A stretch of 64,000 nucleotides of DNA from Clostridium akagii DSM 12554. GTDB lineage: Bacteria > Bacillota > Clostridia > Clostridiales > Clostridiaceae. Each line of letters starts with the position of its first letter. Within the stretch, counting starts at the first letter, position 1. Position numbers and translations under genes: made by a program. Location: contig NZ_KK366009.1 of the NCBI RefSeq assembly GCF_000686725.1, positions 202,037 to 266,036 of the forward strand, read 5' to 3'. The notes under the pieces were generated by a model. The model was not told the DNA's origin. It worked only from the letters and a program-made list of their open reading frames with translations, and made no database searches. Of this stretch, positions 54,674 through 64,000 are shown piece after piece.

Positions 54674-55702
54674 ATGAATATAAGAGAAATGATAGAAGAA
54701 AAGGAAGAAAAAATCATTGTAACTCAAGGAATCATATCTTCAAAATCAATTGGTCGAGACAAATATGAAAACCCTGATGAAAATAGAACTTGCTTTATGG
54801 TTGACAGGGATAGGATTATACATTGCAAATCTTTTAGAAGACTAAAACATAAGACACAAGTTTTTATTAAAACTTTTGGCGATCATTATAGAACTAGGCT
54901 CACTCATACACTTGAAGTATCACAAATCAGCAGAACTATTGGGAAGGGTATAGGATTAAATGAAGACTTGGTTGAAGCAATAGCACTTGGACACGATATT
55001 GGTCATGTTGCATTTGCTCATAATGGGGAGGAAATTTTAAATCAGCTTTTACCTAATGGGTTTAAGCATAATGTGAATAGCATAAGGGTTCTTACAAGAC
55101 TTGAAAACCAAGGGCAAGGACTAAATCTTACAAAAGAAGTTCTTGATGGCATACTTCATCATAGTGGTTTTCAAAATAAAAAGATAAAAGCTTTTACTTT
55201 AGAAGGACAAGTTGTTAAGTTTAGTGATAAAATAGCATATGTAAATCATGATGTAGATGATTCTATAAGAGCTGGAATTTTAAAGCAAGAAGAACTACCT
55301 AAAGAATATATAGAAGTTTTAGGTTTCAGCTCAAGTGATAGAATAAATACATTAGTAAGAGATTGCATTTATAAAACTCTAGATAATCTTAAAAAAGGTA
55401 TTTTTCAGGTAGACCTAAGTGAAAAAATCGAAAAAGCGCTTATGGGACTTAGATCATTTATGTTTACTAATATTTATAATGGCAGTAAGCTCAGCATTGA
55501 GAGGGAAAAGGCAAAATTTGTGATTGAACAAGTTTTTCTTTATTTTATAAAAAGACCTAATGAATTACCAGAGGTATATAGGAAAATCATAGAAAAAGAA
55601 GGTTTATATCAAGGGGTTGCTGATTATATTTCAGGAATGAGTGATGATTATTGCTTAGCTATATTTAACGAAAAATATGTGCCTAAATTAATGGTTTATT
55701 AA
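54674..55702 (+). CDS. dgt: dGTPase-like deoxynucleoside triphosphate triphosphohydrolase
   Basis: 342 aa. HD superfamily signs: [29 protein letters not shown] and [20 protein letters not shown]. Residues [11 protein letters not shown] are typical of the Dgt/YpgQ-type family. Hydrolyses dNTPs to deoxynucleoside and triphosphate. AAAGGTGAT precedes ATG 54674. In clostridia it regularly precedes dnaG, as here. Confidence 0.93.
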   Translation: MNIREMIEEKEEKIIVTQGIISSKSIGRDKYENPDENRTCFMVDRDRIIHCKSFRRLKHKTQVFIKTFGDHYRTRLTHTLEVSQISRTIGKGIGLNEDLVEAIALGHDIGHVAFAHNGEEILNQLLPNGFKHNVNSIRVLTRLENQGQGLNLTKEVLDGILHHSGFQNKKIKAFTLEGQVVKFSDKIAYVNHDVDDSIRAGILKQEELPKEYIEVLGFSSSDRINTLVRDCIYKTLDNLKKGIFQVDLSEKIEKALMGLRSFMFTNIYNGSKLSIEREKAKFVIEQVFLYFIKRPNELPEVYRKIIEKEGLYQGVADYISGMSDDYCLAIFNEKYVPKLMVY

Positions 55703-55729
55703 AAATGTGGAATAAACCATTATTAAATT
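55687..55729 (+). terminator. Terminator at the end of dgt
   Basis: TAATGGTTTATT (55689-55700, includes the last codons) pairs with AATAAACCATTA (55711-55722) over 12 perfect pairs, followed by TTAAATTT. The T-run is short. Confidence 0.6.
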
Positions 55730-55864
55730 TGGGCAGAATAAAGCTAACAGTTAATATATTTGAAAAAATTGAATTTAATTTTTGAAAAAAAAAGGGATTT
55801 TAAACTATTTTGTCGAAATAATAAATGTTCGGAATAAAATAATAGGTTAGGTGGGGGTGTCCTC

Positions 55865-57637
55865 GTGATACCTGAAGATGTTATTGAGAAGATAAAATAT
55901 GAAAATGATATTGTGGATGTAATATCTGAAAAGGTAAGACTAAAGAGAAGTGGAAGAAATTATACTGGGCTTTGTCCATTTCATAACGAAAAGTCACCTT
56001 CTTTTAGTGTGTCTAGGGATAAACAAATTTATAAATGTTTTGGATGTGGAGAAGCCGGTAACGTAATAACATTTGTTATGAAAATTAGAAACTTGTCTTT
56101 TGTAGATTCGGTTAGGATACTTGCTGAAAGAGTGCATATGGATTTAGACTTTTTAGAAAGTGGTAATAGTAAAAAAAATAATGCCAATGAGAGATTAATA
56201 AAGCTAAATGTGGATGCTGCAAGATTCTTTTTCGCCAATTTAAAAAATGATAAAAGGTCCAATGAATATTTTTTAGGAAGAGGTATTAGTGATAATACAA
56301 TAAGAAAATTCGGATTAGGCTATGCCTTAGATGATTGGCATGGTATAATGAATTTTTTAAGAAAAAAGGGATACAGTGAAGCCGATTTGTTAACAAATGG
56401 GTTAATAATTAAAAATGATAAAGGAAACAAATACGATAGATTTAGAAATAGAATTATTTTCCCTGTATTTGATTATAGAGGCAAGGTTATTGGATTTGGA
56501 GGAAGGGTTTTAGATGATTCTAAACCAAAATATCTGAATTCCCCAGAATCTCCTCTATTCAAAAAAGGAGTAAATTTATATGGTCTAAATTTTGCACTAA
56601 AAAATGATAATCAACGAACATTTATAATTGTAGAAGGATATATGGATTGCATAACTCTTCATCAGTATGGAATTACGAATGTTGTGGCATCATTAGGAAC
56701 TGCACTTACCATGTCTCAAGCAAAATTATTAAAAAAATATGCAGATGATATTATAATATCCTATGATGCGGATGTTGCTGGTCAAAAAGCAACACTTAGA
56801 GGTCTTAAAATACTTAAGGATACTGGGCTACAAGTGAAAGTGTTAAAAGTACCAGAGGGTAAAGATCCAGATGAATTTGTAAGAAATAATGGAAAAGAGG
56901 CTTATGAAGAATTGATTAAAAACGCCATGCCACTTATAGATTATAGAATTCAAAGCGTAGCTGAAGGTTTAGATTTAGAAAATACTGAACAAAAGATGAA
57001 ATACGTGAAGTTGGTTTCAGATATTCTTGTGGATTTAGATCCTATAGAAAAGGATATATATATAAAAAAAGTTTCCGAAACTACGGGAATTAAAGAACAG
57101 GCAATTTATGACCTGTTAAGTGAAGAAATGCAAAAGAACACTAAAACATTACAAACAATGAATAATATGGAGATATATGGGCAGAAATTATATATGGAGC
57201 CTGCATATCTTAAAGCTGAAAGACTTATACTAAAATTTATGATTTTGGATAATGAATCATACGATTATATAAATAGTAAGATAAATAGTGACGACCTAAA
57301 TATGGATAGTCATAAAAAAATATTTAATATAATTGTAGAAAATATAGGACAGCAAAAGGAAAAACTAATTAAGATAGTAGAATCAAAATGTGATGATGTA
57401 GATAGCTCTTCTGAATGGGTAAATATAATTGAGGAAGAACTTAAGAATGATGATTGCGACAATAAAATGCTTATTGATGATTACATTAAAAATGTAAAAA
57501 AATATAGATTAGAGGAGTCAAAAAAAGAAATTATGAAAAAAATTAAAGATTATGAATCTAATGGAAGACTAGAGGAATCATTACAAATGGTGAGAGAATT
57601 GAACATAATACAAAATAAGATAAACGGCATGATATAA
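55865..57637 (+). CDS. dnaG: DNA primase
   Basis: 590 aa. The CHC2 zinc finger is complete: C37, H40, C58, C61. The TOPRIM core has VEGYMDCI and YDADVAGQKA, and a C-terminal helicase-binding domain follows. GTG 55865 is about seven bases after AGGTGGGGG. Forms the dnaG-rpoD macromolecular synthesis unit. Confidence 0.96.
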   Translation: MIPEDVIEKIKYENDIVDVISEKVRLKRSGRNYTGLCPFHNEKSPSFSVSRDKQIYKCFGCGEAGNVITFVMKIRNLSFVDSVRILAERVHMDLDFLESGNSKKNNANERLIKLNVDAARFFFANLKNDKRSNEYFLGRGISDNTIRKFGLGYALDDWHGIMNFLRKKGYSEADLLTNGLIIKNDKGNKYDRFRNRIIFPVFDYRGKVIGFGGRVLDDSKPKYLNSPESPLFKKGVNLYGLNFALKNDNQRTFIIVEGYMDCITLHQYGITNVVASLGTALTMSQAKLLKKYADDIIISYDADVAGQKATLRGLKILKDTGLQVKVLKVPEGKDPDEFVRNNGKEAYEELIKNAMPLIDYRIQSVAEGLDLENTEQKMKYVKLVSDILVDLDPIEKDIYIKKVSETTGIKEQAIYDLLSEEMQKNTKTLQTMNNMEIYGQKLYMEPAYLKAERLILKFMILDNESYDYINSKINSDDLNMDSHKKIFNIIVENIGQQKEKLIKIVESKCDDVDSSSEWVNIIEEELKNDDCDNKMLIDDYIKNVKKYRLEESKKEIMKKIKDYESNGRLEESLQMVRELNIIQNKINGMI

Positions 57638-57658
57638 GTACGAAAGGAGGCCATTTTG

Positions 57659-58804
57659 GTGAAAGAAAAAAAAGTGAAAGAACATAAAGAAAAAGCGATT
57701 AAAGAGAAAAAAGAACTAGTAAGCAATCAAATTTCAAATGACAAGGCACAAAGTGAAAAAATGACACTTGTTAAAAAACTTATAGATAAGGGTAAGAAAA
57801 AAGGTTCATTGACTTATAAAGAAATAATGGATGAACTAGAAAATATAGATTTAAGCCCAGAACAAATTGAAAAAATTTATGAAGTTTTAGAAACCATGGG
57901 TATAGATGTTAGTGGAGATATTAAAGAAATTGAGGTTGAGGAGGGGGAACTAGATTTATCAGTTCCAGAAGGAATTTCAATTGATGACCCAGTTAGAATG
58001 TATTTAAAGGAAATTGGGAAGGTTCCACTTTTGTCACCAGACGAAGAAGTATCCTTAGCACAAAGGATAGAAGAAGGAGATCAGATTGCAAGAAAGAAAT
58101 TAGCAGAAGCAAATTTAAGGCTTGTTGTTAGTATTGCAAAAAGATATGTAGGAAGAGGAATGCAATTTTTGGATTTAATACAAGAAGGAAATCTTGGACT
58201 TATAAAAGCTGTAGAAAAATTTGATTATAGAAAAGGTTATAAATTTAGTACTTATGCAACATGGTGGATACGACAGGCCATTACGAGAGCTATAGCTGAC
58301 CAAGCGCGAACTATAAGAATTCCAGTGCATATGGTAGAAACTATAAACAAATTAATTAGAGTTTCAAGACAACTACTTCAGGAACTTGGAAGAGAGCCAC
58401 AAGCAGAAGAAATAGCTAAAATTATGGAAATGCCTGTAGATAAGGTTAGGGAAATAATGAAGATTGCACAGGAACCAGTATCACTGGAAACTCCAATAGG
58501 AGAAGAAGAAGACAGTCACCTAGGTGATTTTATTCCCGATGATGATGCATTAGCTCCAGCAGAGGCAGCAGCATTTACAATGCTTAAAGAACAACTTATT
58601 AATGTGCTTGACACGTTAACACCTCGGGAAGAAAAAGTACTAAGATTGAGGTTTGGTCTTGATGATGGAAGAGCTAGAACTCTAGAAGAAGTTGGCAAGG
58701 AATTTAATGTTACAAGAGAGAGAATTAGACAGATAGAGGCTAAGGCACTTAGAAAATTAAGACATCCAAGTAGAAGTAAAAAATTAAAAGATTATTTGGA
58801 TTAG
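57659..58804 (+). CDS. rpoD: Primary sigma factor (sigma-A)
   Basis: 381 aa from GTG 57659, eight bases after AAAGGAGG (TTG 57656 is the alternative). Acidic, lysine-rich region 1.1, then region 1.2 ([16 protein letters not shown]), 2.1-2.4 ([28 protein letters not shown]), 3 and region 4.2 helix-turn-helix ([19 protein letters not shown]). Directs transcription from TTGACA/TATAAT promoters such as those found in this window. It follows dnaG by 21 bp. Confidence 0.97.
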   Translation: MKEKKVKEHKEKAIKEKKELVSNQISNDKAQSEKMTLVKKLIDKGKKKGSLTYKEIMDELENIDLSPEQIEKIYEVLETMGIDVSGDIKEIEVEEGELDLSVPEGISIDDPVRMYLKEIGKVPLLSPDEEVSLAQRIEEGDQIARKKLAEANLRLVVSIAKRYVGRGMQFLDLIQEGNLGLIKAVEKFDYRKGYKFSTYATWWIRQAITRAIADQARTIRIPVHMVETINKLIRVSRQLLQELGREPQAEEIAKIMEMPVDKVREIMKIAQEPVSLETPIGEEEDSHLGDFIPDDDALAPAEAAAFTMLKEQLINVLDTLTPREEKVLRLRFGLDDGRARTLEEVGKEFNVTRERIRQIEAKALRKLRHPSRSKKLKDYLD

Positions 58805-58819
58805 TTGTATTAGTTGTAT

Positions 58820-58863
58820 TAAAAATAAGCTACAATCATAAATTGATTGTAGCTTATTTTTAA
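58820..58863 (+). terminator. Terminator after rpoD
   Basis: AAAAATAAGCTACAATCA pairs with TGATTGTAGCTTATTTTT (about 18 pairs, loop TAAAT). A 9-bp duplication TTAGTTGTA lies between the stop and the stem. Confidence 0.9.
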
Positions 58864-58964
58864 ATTAACTTATTTTAACTTGAATGGTTTACAGTTATGG
58901 GGTATACTGAACAAAGAATTTGCAAATAATGTGAATATAAATACTATTAGGGGCGGAAAAATTT

Positions 58965-59822
58965 ATGCTTAATTTTCGAGGACAAAAAAATAAAAATAAG
59001 ATTGTGAATAAAAAAAATATAATTATATTTGGTAGTTTGATTTTAGTAGTAGCACTAACCACTATATTTGTTGTGTATAACAAAGCCGAAAATAAAAAAA
59101 ATGTAGATATAACTCATAAAAACAATAAAAAAATTGTTATGAATAAAAGAGAAAGTAGAGTACCTAGAGAAAATAGAAAAATAGTACCAGGGGAAGTTGC
59201 ACCATGGAGCATTAAGCGAACTGATGGTAAAAAGATGGCATATCTAACATTTGATGATGGTCCATCAATTAATACAACATCAATACTTCAGATCTTAGAT
59301 AACAATAAAATAAAAGCTAACTTTTTTATAATAGGGTCACAGGCTGAGAAATATCCTGAGCTTGTGAAAAAAGAATCAGTTGATGGAGAAATTATTGGAA
59401 ATCATACTTACAGCCATCAGCTAAATTATGCAGAAGGCCCTGAGAATTTTGTGAAGGATTTGGACAAGTGCGATGCAATTTTAAAAAATATATTAGGAGA
59501 CAAATATAATTCCGAATTAGTTAGATTTCCTGGTGGGTCATTTGATACTAAAGATCATCCAGGCAGATTACTTCCTTTTAGAGAAGCGGCAACAAAAGCA
59601 GGATATAGATATATAGACTGGAATGACGAAACAGACGATTCACATGGATTTGATCCTAGTGTACCATATTTATTAGAACAACTAAGAAAGTATACTGTAG
59701 GTAAAAATGTGGTAGTAATATTAATGCATGATGCTGGAGCTAAAAAAAATACGGTACTAGCTCTTCAACCGGTAATTGACTACTTAAGAACTCAAGGTTT
59801 TGATTTTGACACAGTACAGTAA
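58965..59822 (+). CDS. Polysaccharide deacetylase (NodB/PdaA-like), membrane-anchored
   Basis: 285 aa. One N-terminal membrane segment (20-43) is followed by a Lys/Arg-rich stretch and a NodB domain with TFDDGPS (metal-binding Asp), HTYSH (His pair) and RFPGG. Likely deacetylates N-acetylglucosamine or N-acetylmuramic acid of peptidoglycan outside the cell. ATG 58965 follows AGGGGCGG. Between rpoD and trmK this gene is not part of the B. subtilis order, though common in clostridia. Confidence 0.9.
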   Translation: MLNFRGQKNKNKIVNKKNIIIFGSLILVVALTTIFVVYNKAENKKNVDITHKNNKKIVMNKRESRVPRENRKIVPGEVAPWSIKRTDGKKMAYLTFDDGPSINTTSILQILDNNKIKANFFIIGSQAEKYPELVKKESVDGEIIGNHTYSHQLNYAEGPENFVKDLDKCDAILKNILGDKYNSELVRFPGGSFDTKDHPGRLLPFREAATKAGYRYIDWNDETDDSHGFDPSVPYLLEQLRKYTVGKNVVVILMHDAGAKKNTVLALQPVIDYLRTQGFDFDTVQ

Positions 59823-59881
59823 AACATTAACTGTTTTTCATCAAATATTTTGATATAATATATTTGTTAGAGGGTGAGGAA

Positions 59882-60772
59882 ATGAAGTGTTTTAGACCCA
59901 AAAAGAGGATAAAGGGCAGTATGATTATATTATTAATTACGGTATTATGTAATAGTATGATTTTTGTAACATCAATATTTATAAATGACTATGTGCTTAA
60001 TGTTTTTCTAAGAACATTTCTAGTAATATTTAATATTTACCAACTTTATTATATTTTACAGTTTGCTACATTGAATTATCAATTTGAAAATGAAATGTTA
60101 ACAATATCCAGTATATTTGGACTAAAGAAAATTAAAATACCATATATAGATTTAGAAAAATATACTAAAACTACAGGAAATCTTGATGCTATAAAATTAA
60201 GTGGTTATGGAGGACGTAGCTTTGCAATAGGGAGATGTTTTTTCTATAAATTTGGTGCTGTAAATATGAATGTAACACATAATGAAAATATCTTTTTTAT
60301 AAAGACAAAGGAAGATGTTTATGCTGTATCTCCTATAAATGTCACAGAGTTTGAAAATGAATTAAGACTTATAGGTATTGAAGATGGAAATTGGAGTTTA
60401 ACAAACAAAATAACTGAGAGGTTATATAAAGATAATTATTTTAGAATACCTTTCTTTTTAGTAAGCATATTAATAATAATTTTTATTGCAAGGCCTTTGT
60501 ATTTATATTATGGGAATATGCTTCCACAAAAGATGCCTTTATCATTTAATGTTAAATTTGAGCCAACTATTATGGGAACTAGTAAAGATTTTGTATTAAA
60601 ACAATTGGAATATGGATTATTAAATATGGCTTTAGTTTTCTGTATGTATTATGCAGCTCACTTGAATGCAAAGCATTATAAAAAATCAGCATATAAGTAC
60701 ATATATTTTTCTCTAGCTGTAGTAATTGTATTTTTGCTTATTCAGCAGAGGGTATTATGGAGTTTAAGATGA
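59882..60772 (+). CDS. Membrane protein with PH-like domain, function unknown
   Basis: 296 aa from ATG 59882 (GAGGGTGAGGA upstream; TTG 59864 precedes it). Two N-terminal hydrophobic segments, then a PH-like (YdbS/YvaZ-type) region containing NYQFENEMLTISSIFGLKKIKIPYID, repeated strand turns, and the sentence 'FFIKTKEDVYAVSPI'. Three more hydrophobic segments follow. Domain order resembles bacterial PH-domain membrane proteins, but I cannot name a function. Single gene between two terminators. Confidence 0.7.
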   Translation: MKCFRPKKRIKGSMIILLITVLCNSMIFVTSIFINDYVLNVFLRTFLVIFNIYQLYYILQFATLNYQFENEMLTISSIFGLKKIKIPYIDLEKYTKTTGNLDAIKLSGYGGRSFAIGRCFFYKFGAVNMNVTHNENIFFIKTKEDVYAVSPINVTEFENELRLIGIEDGNWSLTNKITERLYKDNYFRIPFFLVSILIIIFIARPLYLYYGNMLPQKMPLSFNVKFEPTIMGTSKDFVLKQLEYGLLNMALVFCMYYAAHLNAKHYKKSAYKYIYFSLAVVIVFLLIQQRVLWSLR

Positions 60773-60773
60773 T

Positions 60774-60801
60774 AAAATAACAATCTTAGGATTGTTATTT
60801 T
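60774..60801 (+). terminator. Terminator before trmK
   Basis: AAAATAACAATC (60774-60785) pairs with GATTGTTATTTT (60790-60801), loop of four, T-run inside the arm. Confidence 0.8.
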
Positions 60802-60836
60802 ACTGAGGATACATAAAACATCTAAAGGAGTAGTTT

Positions 60837-61526
60837 ATGGAGATTAGTTCCAGACTGGAATGTATTGCGAAAATGATAGAAAAATGTGATAGTATTGCTG
60901 ATATAGGAACTGATCATGGATATGTGCCTATATATTTAATTGAAAAAGGAATATGCAAACATGCAATTGCATCAGACATTAATATGGGACCTGTAGAGAA
61001 AGCTAGGGCGAATATTAAACATGAAAACGCAGAAAAATCAATAGAATGCAGATTAGGGCCAGGGTTTTCAACAGTTAAGCCTAGGGAAGTAAATGTAGCT
61101 ATAATTGCAGGAATGGGTGGTAATCTTATAAGAGATATAATAGAGGAAGGAATACAGGTCTTTAAAAGTCTAGACTATGTAGTACTTCAACCTGTCCAGA
61201 ATCCTGATGTATTAAGGAAATATATATATGAAAGTGGATATATTGTTTTAGATGAGGATTTATGTAAAGATGAAAATAAATACTATGAAGTAATAAAAAT
61301 AAAATATAATAATGAACCAAAGGTTCTAAGTGATGTATATTACGAGGTTAGCAAAATTTTATTAGAAAAAAAACATCCTCTTGTTAAGGAATATGTCTGT
61401 TTAAAAATCAAAAAGTATGATAAAATATTTAATAATATTAATGATAGCGGAGAAGGGGCACAAAGCAGAAAAAATAATCTAAAGAAGATGGTTATGAAGT
61501 TGGAGGGGATGTTAGAATGTCTTTAA
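60837..61526 (+). CDS. trmK: tRNA m1A22 methyltransferase TrmK
   Basis: 229 aa. Rossmann motif I DIGTDHGYVPIYL and the AGMGGNLI motif are typical of TrmK (YqfN). It methylates adenine 22 in bacterial tRNA. ATG 60837 follows AAAGGAG. The nif3 gene overlaps its last 10 bp, the usual yqfN-yqfO pair downstream of rpoD. Confidence 0.95.
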   Translation: MEISSRLECIAKMIEKCDSIADIGTDHGYVPIYLIEKGICKHAIASDINMGPVEKARANIKHENAEKSIECRLGPGFSTVKPREVNVAIIAGMGGNLIRDIIEEGIQVFKSLDYVVLQPVQNPDVLRKYIYESGYIVLDEDLCKDENKYYEVIKIKYNNEPKVLSDVYYEVSKILLEKKHPLVKEYVCLKIKKYDKIFNNINDSGEGAQSRKNNLKKMVMKLEGMLECL

Positions 61527-62332
61527 TAGTAAGAGATATGTGTTCTATTTTGGAAGCAATTGCTCCCAAAACACTTAGTGAGAGTTACGACAATGTTGGG
61601 CTTATGGTTGGTAATTTAGAAAAAAGCGTAAGCTCAATTTTAGTTGCATTAGACTGTACTCTTGAAGTTATTGAAGAAGCTAAAGATAAAAAATGCAATT
61701 TCATACTAACTCATCACCCATTATTATTTCATAAACCATCATCTATAACATCCGAAACTTTGCTTGGAAAAAAAATTATAAAGTTGATAACAAATGATAT
61801 TAATTTGTATTCAAGCCACACCAATTTGGATGCAGTAAGTGGTGGCATCAATGATGCGCTAACAAAATTGTTAGGTTACACAAATTGCAAGGTATTACAA
61901 GTTACTCATGCTGAAGAATTCATAAATAGCAATGCAGGTATAGGTAGAATCGTGAAGCTTGAAAAACAGCAAACCCTTGAAAGCTTGTTAATGGAAGTTA
62001 AAAGTAAACTTAAAATTAAAAATTTAAGGTATATTGGTGACGAAAGCATGCCTATAACTACAATTGCCATAGTTAATGGTAGTGGCAGTGACTATTTGGA
62101 ATTATGCAAAAAACAAGGGGCTGATTGCGTGATAACCGGCGATATAACATATCATTATGCAAGTGATTATAATGAAAGTAAGATGGCAATAATAGATGCT
62201 GGGCACTTTGCTACAGAATGGCTTCCACTTGTAGAGGTTTCAAAGCAAATAGGTGTAGAAATGGCTAAATTAGGTTATAAAAACAACATTCTAATATCAC
62301 AAAGTATGTCAGATCCATATAAGATGAAGTAG
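61517..62332 (+). CDS. Nif3-like dinuclear metal centre protein (YqfO)
   Basis: 271 aa. Metal-binding motifs LTHHPLLFH, SSHTNLDA and the C-terminal DAGHFATE are present. The short form lacks the PII-like insert of B. subtilis YqfO. GTP cyclohydrolase I type 2 / Nif3 proteins have no agreed activity. ATG 61517 is eight bases after GGAGGGG and overlaps trmK. Confidence 0.93.
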   Translation: MSLIVRDMCSILEAIAPKTLSESYDNVGLMVGNLEKSVSSILVALDCTLEVIEEAKDKKCNFILTHHPLLFHKPSSITSETLLGKKIIKLITNDINLYSSHTNLDAVSGGINDALTKLLGYTNCKVLQVTHAEEFINSNAGIGRIVKLEKQQTLESLLMEVKSKLKIKNLRYIGDESMPITTIAIVNGSGSDYLELCKKQGADCVITGDITYHYASDYNESKMAIIDAGHFATEWLPLVEVSKQIGVEMAKLGYKNNILISQSMSDPYKMK

Positions 62333-62427
62333 GGATAGTATAGAGGCTATTTCTGCTTCTTTTTGTTTATTAAAATAACACTTTATAATAAATCTTGTTT
62401 ACAGGAATTCAGGGGAGGACGATTAAT

Positions 62428-63171
62428 ATGAGTAACATGAGTTTGTTGTACGAATTACAGAATTCTTATAATAATGTTGAGGAGAATAAAAAGATAATCA
62501 AAGATGGGGCACATTTATATTTGCTGAGAAAGATGAAAGTAGAATTTGGTGAATGTAAAAACAAATATAATGAAAAAGTAAAGATAATTAATGCATTAAA
62601 GGATGACTATGCTGAAACTAGTAGAGAACTTAAAGAATTTAGAGATAAAATAGATAAGGATGAATTTGCTCTATATAATAATTCATCCAATGATATGAAA
62701 TCTATTAATGCACTTCAGAAAAGTATTAAAAATAATAAGGCAAAACATAAAATAGTTGAAGATAGTGCCATAGAACATTTAGAAAAAGAAGAAAAATTGA
62801 ATATAGATATTGAAAATTTAAAGACAGAATTGATTAATGTAAAAAACAACTTCTATAGTTATAAAAAAGATACAAGTGAAAAGATAGAAAATGCAAAAAT
62901 AAAATTAGAAATTGCAAATAAAAATATTGAAAAATTACAAAAATTAATACCAGAAAATTATTTAAAAGCTTTTTACTCAAAATATGAGCATAAGAAAAAT
63001 GTTGTAGTAAAGCTAACCAATGGAATTTGCGAGGGGTGTAAGATGAAGGTTTCAGCAATGACTTTGGATGAAGCAACAAAAAAGGATAACATACTTTATT
63101 GCGATAATTGTGGCAGAATATTGATATATGAAGACATAAAAAAAATTAAAACCACTAAAAAAGCAAAGTAA
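62428..63171 (+). CDS. C4-type zinc-ribbon protein with long coiled coil
   Basis: 247 aa from ATG 62428 (AGGGGAGG upstream; the frame reaches 62395 without a site). Residues 1-185 are heptad-rich helix (ELKEFRDKIDKDE etc.). The C-terminal ribbon has ICEGCKM and ILYCDNCGRIL, two CxxC pairs. Such proteins regularly follow yqfO in Firmicutes; a nucleic-acid or membrane-linked role is suspected. Ends 38 bp before rnpB. Confidence 0.88.
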   Translation: MSNMSLLYELQNSYNNVEENKKIIKDGAHLYLLRKMKVEFGECKNKYNEKVKIINALKDDYAETSRELKEFRDKIDKDEFALYNNSSNDMKSINALQKSIKNNKAKHKIVEDSAIEHLEKEEKLNIDIENLKTELINVKNNFYSYKKDTSEKIENAKIKLEIANKNIEKLQKLIPENYLKAFYSKYEHKKNVVVKLTNGICEGCKMKVSAMTLDEATKKDNILYCDNCGRILIYEDIKKIKTTKKAK

Positions 63172-63174
63172 AAT

Positions 63175-63203
63175 TTGCTTTTTTAATGAGAATATGGTAT
63201 CAT
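63175..63203 (+). promoter_or_regulatory. Sigma-A promoter of rnpB
   Basis: TTGCTT (63175-63180), 17-bp spacer, TATCAT (63198-63203) extended by TGG. The expected transcription start at about 63210 agrees with the start of the mature RNA. Confidence 0.7.
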
Positions 63204-63209
63204 AGCTTT

Positions 63210-63562
63210 GCGAGTAATCCAGACAATCGCTGCTGCTTTTGCAGGAGAGGAAAGTCCGAGCTTCGTAGGGCAGGGTGCCAGGCAACTCCTGGTGGAGGTG
63301 ACTCTAAGGAAAGTGCAACAGAGATATACCGCTAAAGGTAGCTTTTAGCTATACTAGTAAGGGTGGAAAGGCGAGGTAAGAGCTCACCAGCGCAATGGCA
63401 ACTTTGCGGCTATGTAAACCCCACTTGAAGCAAGATCGAATAGGAAGACATTTTGGAATTGCCCGTTCCGTCTTCGGGTGAATCGCTTGAGCCTAACTGG
63501 TAACATTAGGCCTAGATAGATGATTGTCAAATACAGAACTCGGCTTACAGGGCTACTCGTCC
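63210..63562 (+). ncRNA. rnpB: RNase P RNA (M1-type)
   Basis: The conserved core is recognised: GAGGAAAGTCCGAGCT near the 5' end (P4/J3 region), the AGAGCTCACCAGCGC internal region, and ACAGAACTCGGCTTACAG near the 3' end that pairs with the 5' part to form P4. The ends CGAGTAATCC (63211) and GGCTACTCG (63551) pair as P1. With the protein subunit it matures tRNA 5' ends. Bacterial type A versus B is not resolved by eye. Confidence 0.97.
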
Positions 63563-63568
63563 ATTGAA

Positions 63569-63598
63569 AACACTAAGTTAATAGCTTGGTGTTTTTTA
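63569..63598 (+). terminator. Terminator after rnpB
   Basis: AACACTAAG (63569-63577) pairs with CTTGGTGTT (63585-63593), with a G-U pair, and TTTTTT follows. Confidence 0.85.
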
Positions 63599-63817
63599 TT
63601 TTGCCATACTTTATTTTTTTGCTATATTAAATAAATGGTTCTGTAATCCTTTAAATATAATCTTATTGATTCATAGTTTTCATAAACTTTATGTAGAATT
63701 TTGTATATAAATAAATCAATATACAAACAAATATATACAAATTCCGACAGTACATTTATGATACAATCCCTAAATATGAATAATATATAGACATTTTATG
63801 AATAAAGGGGAATCATA

Positions 63818-64000
63818 TATGAAAATAGATAAGATCATTTCAGTTACTTTGGCTGTTTTTCTACTCACATCAGTATTTCCAATTACAGTTAATGCAGATC
63901 AAGTTAGCAGCAATAAGGCAAGTACTCAAAATGTGCAAACAAAAAAAGTTAAGAAGGAAAAAGTAGGAAAGATTACAAAGGAATTGACAGAAGATAGAAC
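63818..64000 (+). CDS. Secreted protein, N-terminal part (cut by window end)
   Basis: Open from ATG 63818 (AAAGGGGAA upstream) to the window end; 61 codons are visible. Lys-rich start followed by a hydrophobic stretch and a likely signal-peptidase site after VNA (MKIDKIISVTLAVFLLTSVFP and so on). The mature part begins with a Ser/Thr/Lys-rich linker (SSNKASTQ, KKVKKEKVGK). Cell-wall or extracellular protein; no domain can be assigned from the fragment. Confidence 0.8.

Noticed and set aside
58802..58820. 9-bp tandem duplication TTAGTTGTA after rpoD
   Set aside because: Only two copies in an AT-rich gap; likely chance or a single slippage event.
1..64000. CRISPR arrays, insertion sequences, prophage genes, tRNA genes
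   Set aside because: No regularly spaced repeats, transposase or integrase-like proteins, or tRNA cloverleaf sequences were recognised on reading the window.

Overview
The window is about 64 kb of AT-rich DNA from a spore-forming Firmicute, most likely a Clostridium sensu stricto species. The evidence is the low G+C codon use, strong GGAGG-type ribosome binding sites with frequent GTG/TTG starts, and sporulation genes (spoIVFB, gpr, yqfC, yqfD, a CotS-type kinase). The gene order follows the conserved spoIVF - rplU/rpmA/obg - nadD - comEA/comEC - holA - gpr/lepA/hemW - hrcA/grpE/dnaK/dnaJ - rpsU - yqfC/yqfD - era/recO - dnaG/rpoD - trmK/yqfO block of Firmicutes. Almost every gene is on the + strand.

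Layout. (1) 1-1146: end of a SpoIVFA-like LytM-fold gene and spoIVFB. (2) 1147-6242: a self-contained, regulated pectin / rhamnogalacturonan operon (GH105 hydrolase, GPH-family transporter, LUD-domain protein, intracellular GH28) lying between spoIVFB and the next core genes. It has its own sigma-A promoter, two near-identical LacI/CcpA-type operators, an internal cre-like site and a terminator. (3) 6265-13122: two-gene radical-SAM cluster, RNase E/G, an L21 leader RNA, rplU-prp-rpmA, obg, yhbY. (4) 13161-17110: nadD, yqeK, LCP protein, ridA, rluD-type synthase. (5) 17081-25722: convergent dacF-type carboxypeptidase, comEA, a small kinase-like gene, a P-type ATPase homologue with its catalytic motifs destroyed, comEC, holA. 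(6) 25731-36033: rpsT, gpr, an unknown gene, lepA, hemW and the CIRCE-controlled hrcA-grpE-dnaK-dnaJ operon. (7) 36076-49228: prmA, rsmE, mtaB, HIT, rpsU, yqeY, yqfC, yqfD, pgpH, ybeY, a kinase-phosphatase fusion, cdd, era, recO, a DUF4342-type gene and a CcpN-like regulator. (8) 49342-54508: ppdK, vanZ-like gene, a frameshifted small membrane gene, a large nested inverted repeat, a CotS-like kinase. (9) 54674-64000: dgt, dnaG, rpoD, polysaccharide deacetylase, PH-domain-like membrane protein, trmK, nif3, zinc-ribbon protein, RNase P RNA and the start of a secreted protein.

How the genes work together: most are housekeeping (ribosome assembly, tRNA/rRNA modification, replication start, heat shock) with sporulation genes interspersed. 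The pectin operon would import oligogalacturonides or rhamnogalacturonides and finish their hydrolysis in the cytoplasm. CcpN-like regulator plus PPDK suggests local control of the pyruvate/PEP node.

The least ordinary items are the pseudo-P-type ATPase (20204-22789), the nested inverted repeat at 53346-53451, recO with no ATG/GTG/TTG start, a one-base frameshift in a small membrane gene, the paired palindromes before the CcpN-like gene, and several expected neighbours (rsfS, spoIIP, phoH, PPDK regulatory protein) missing from their usual places. I did not see a clear new multi-gene defence or biosynthetic system; no CRISPR array, insertion sequence, prophage or tRNA gene was recognised.
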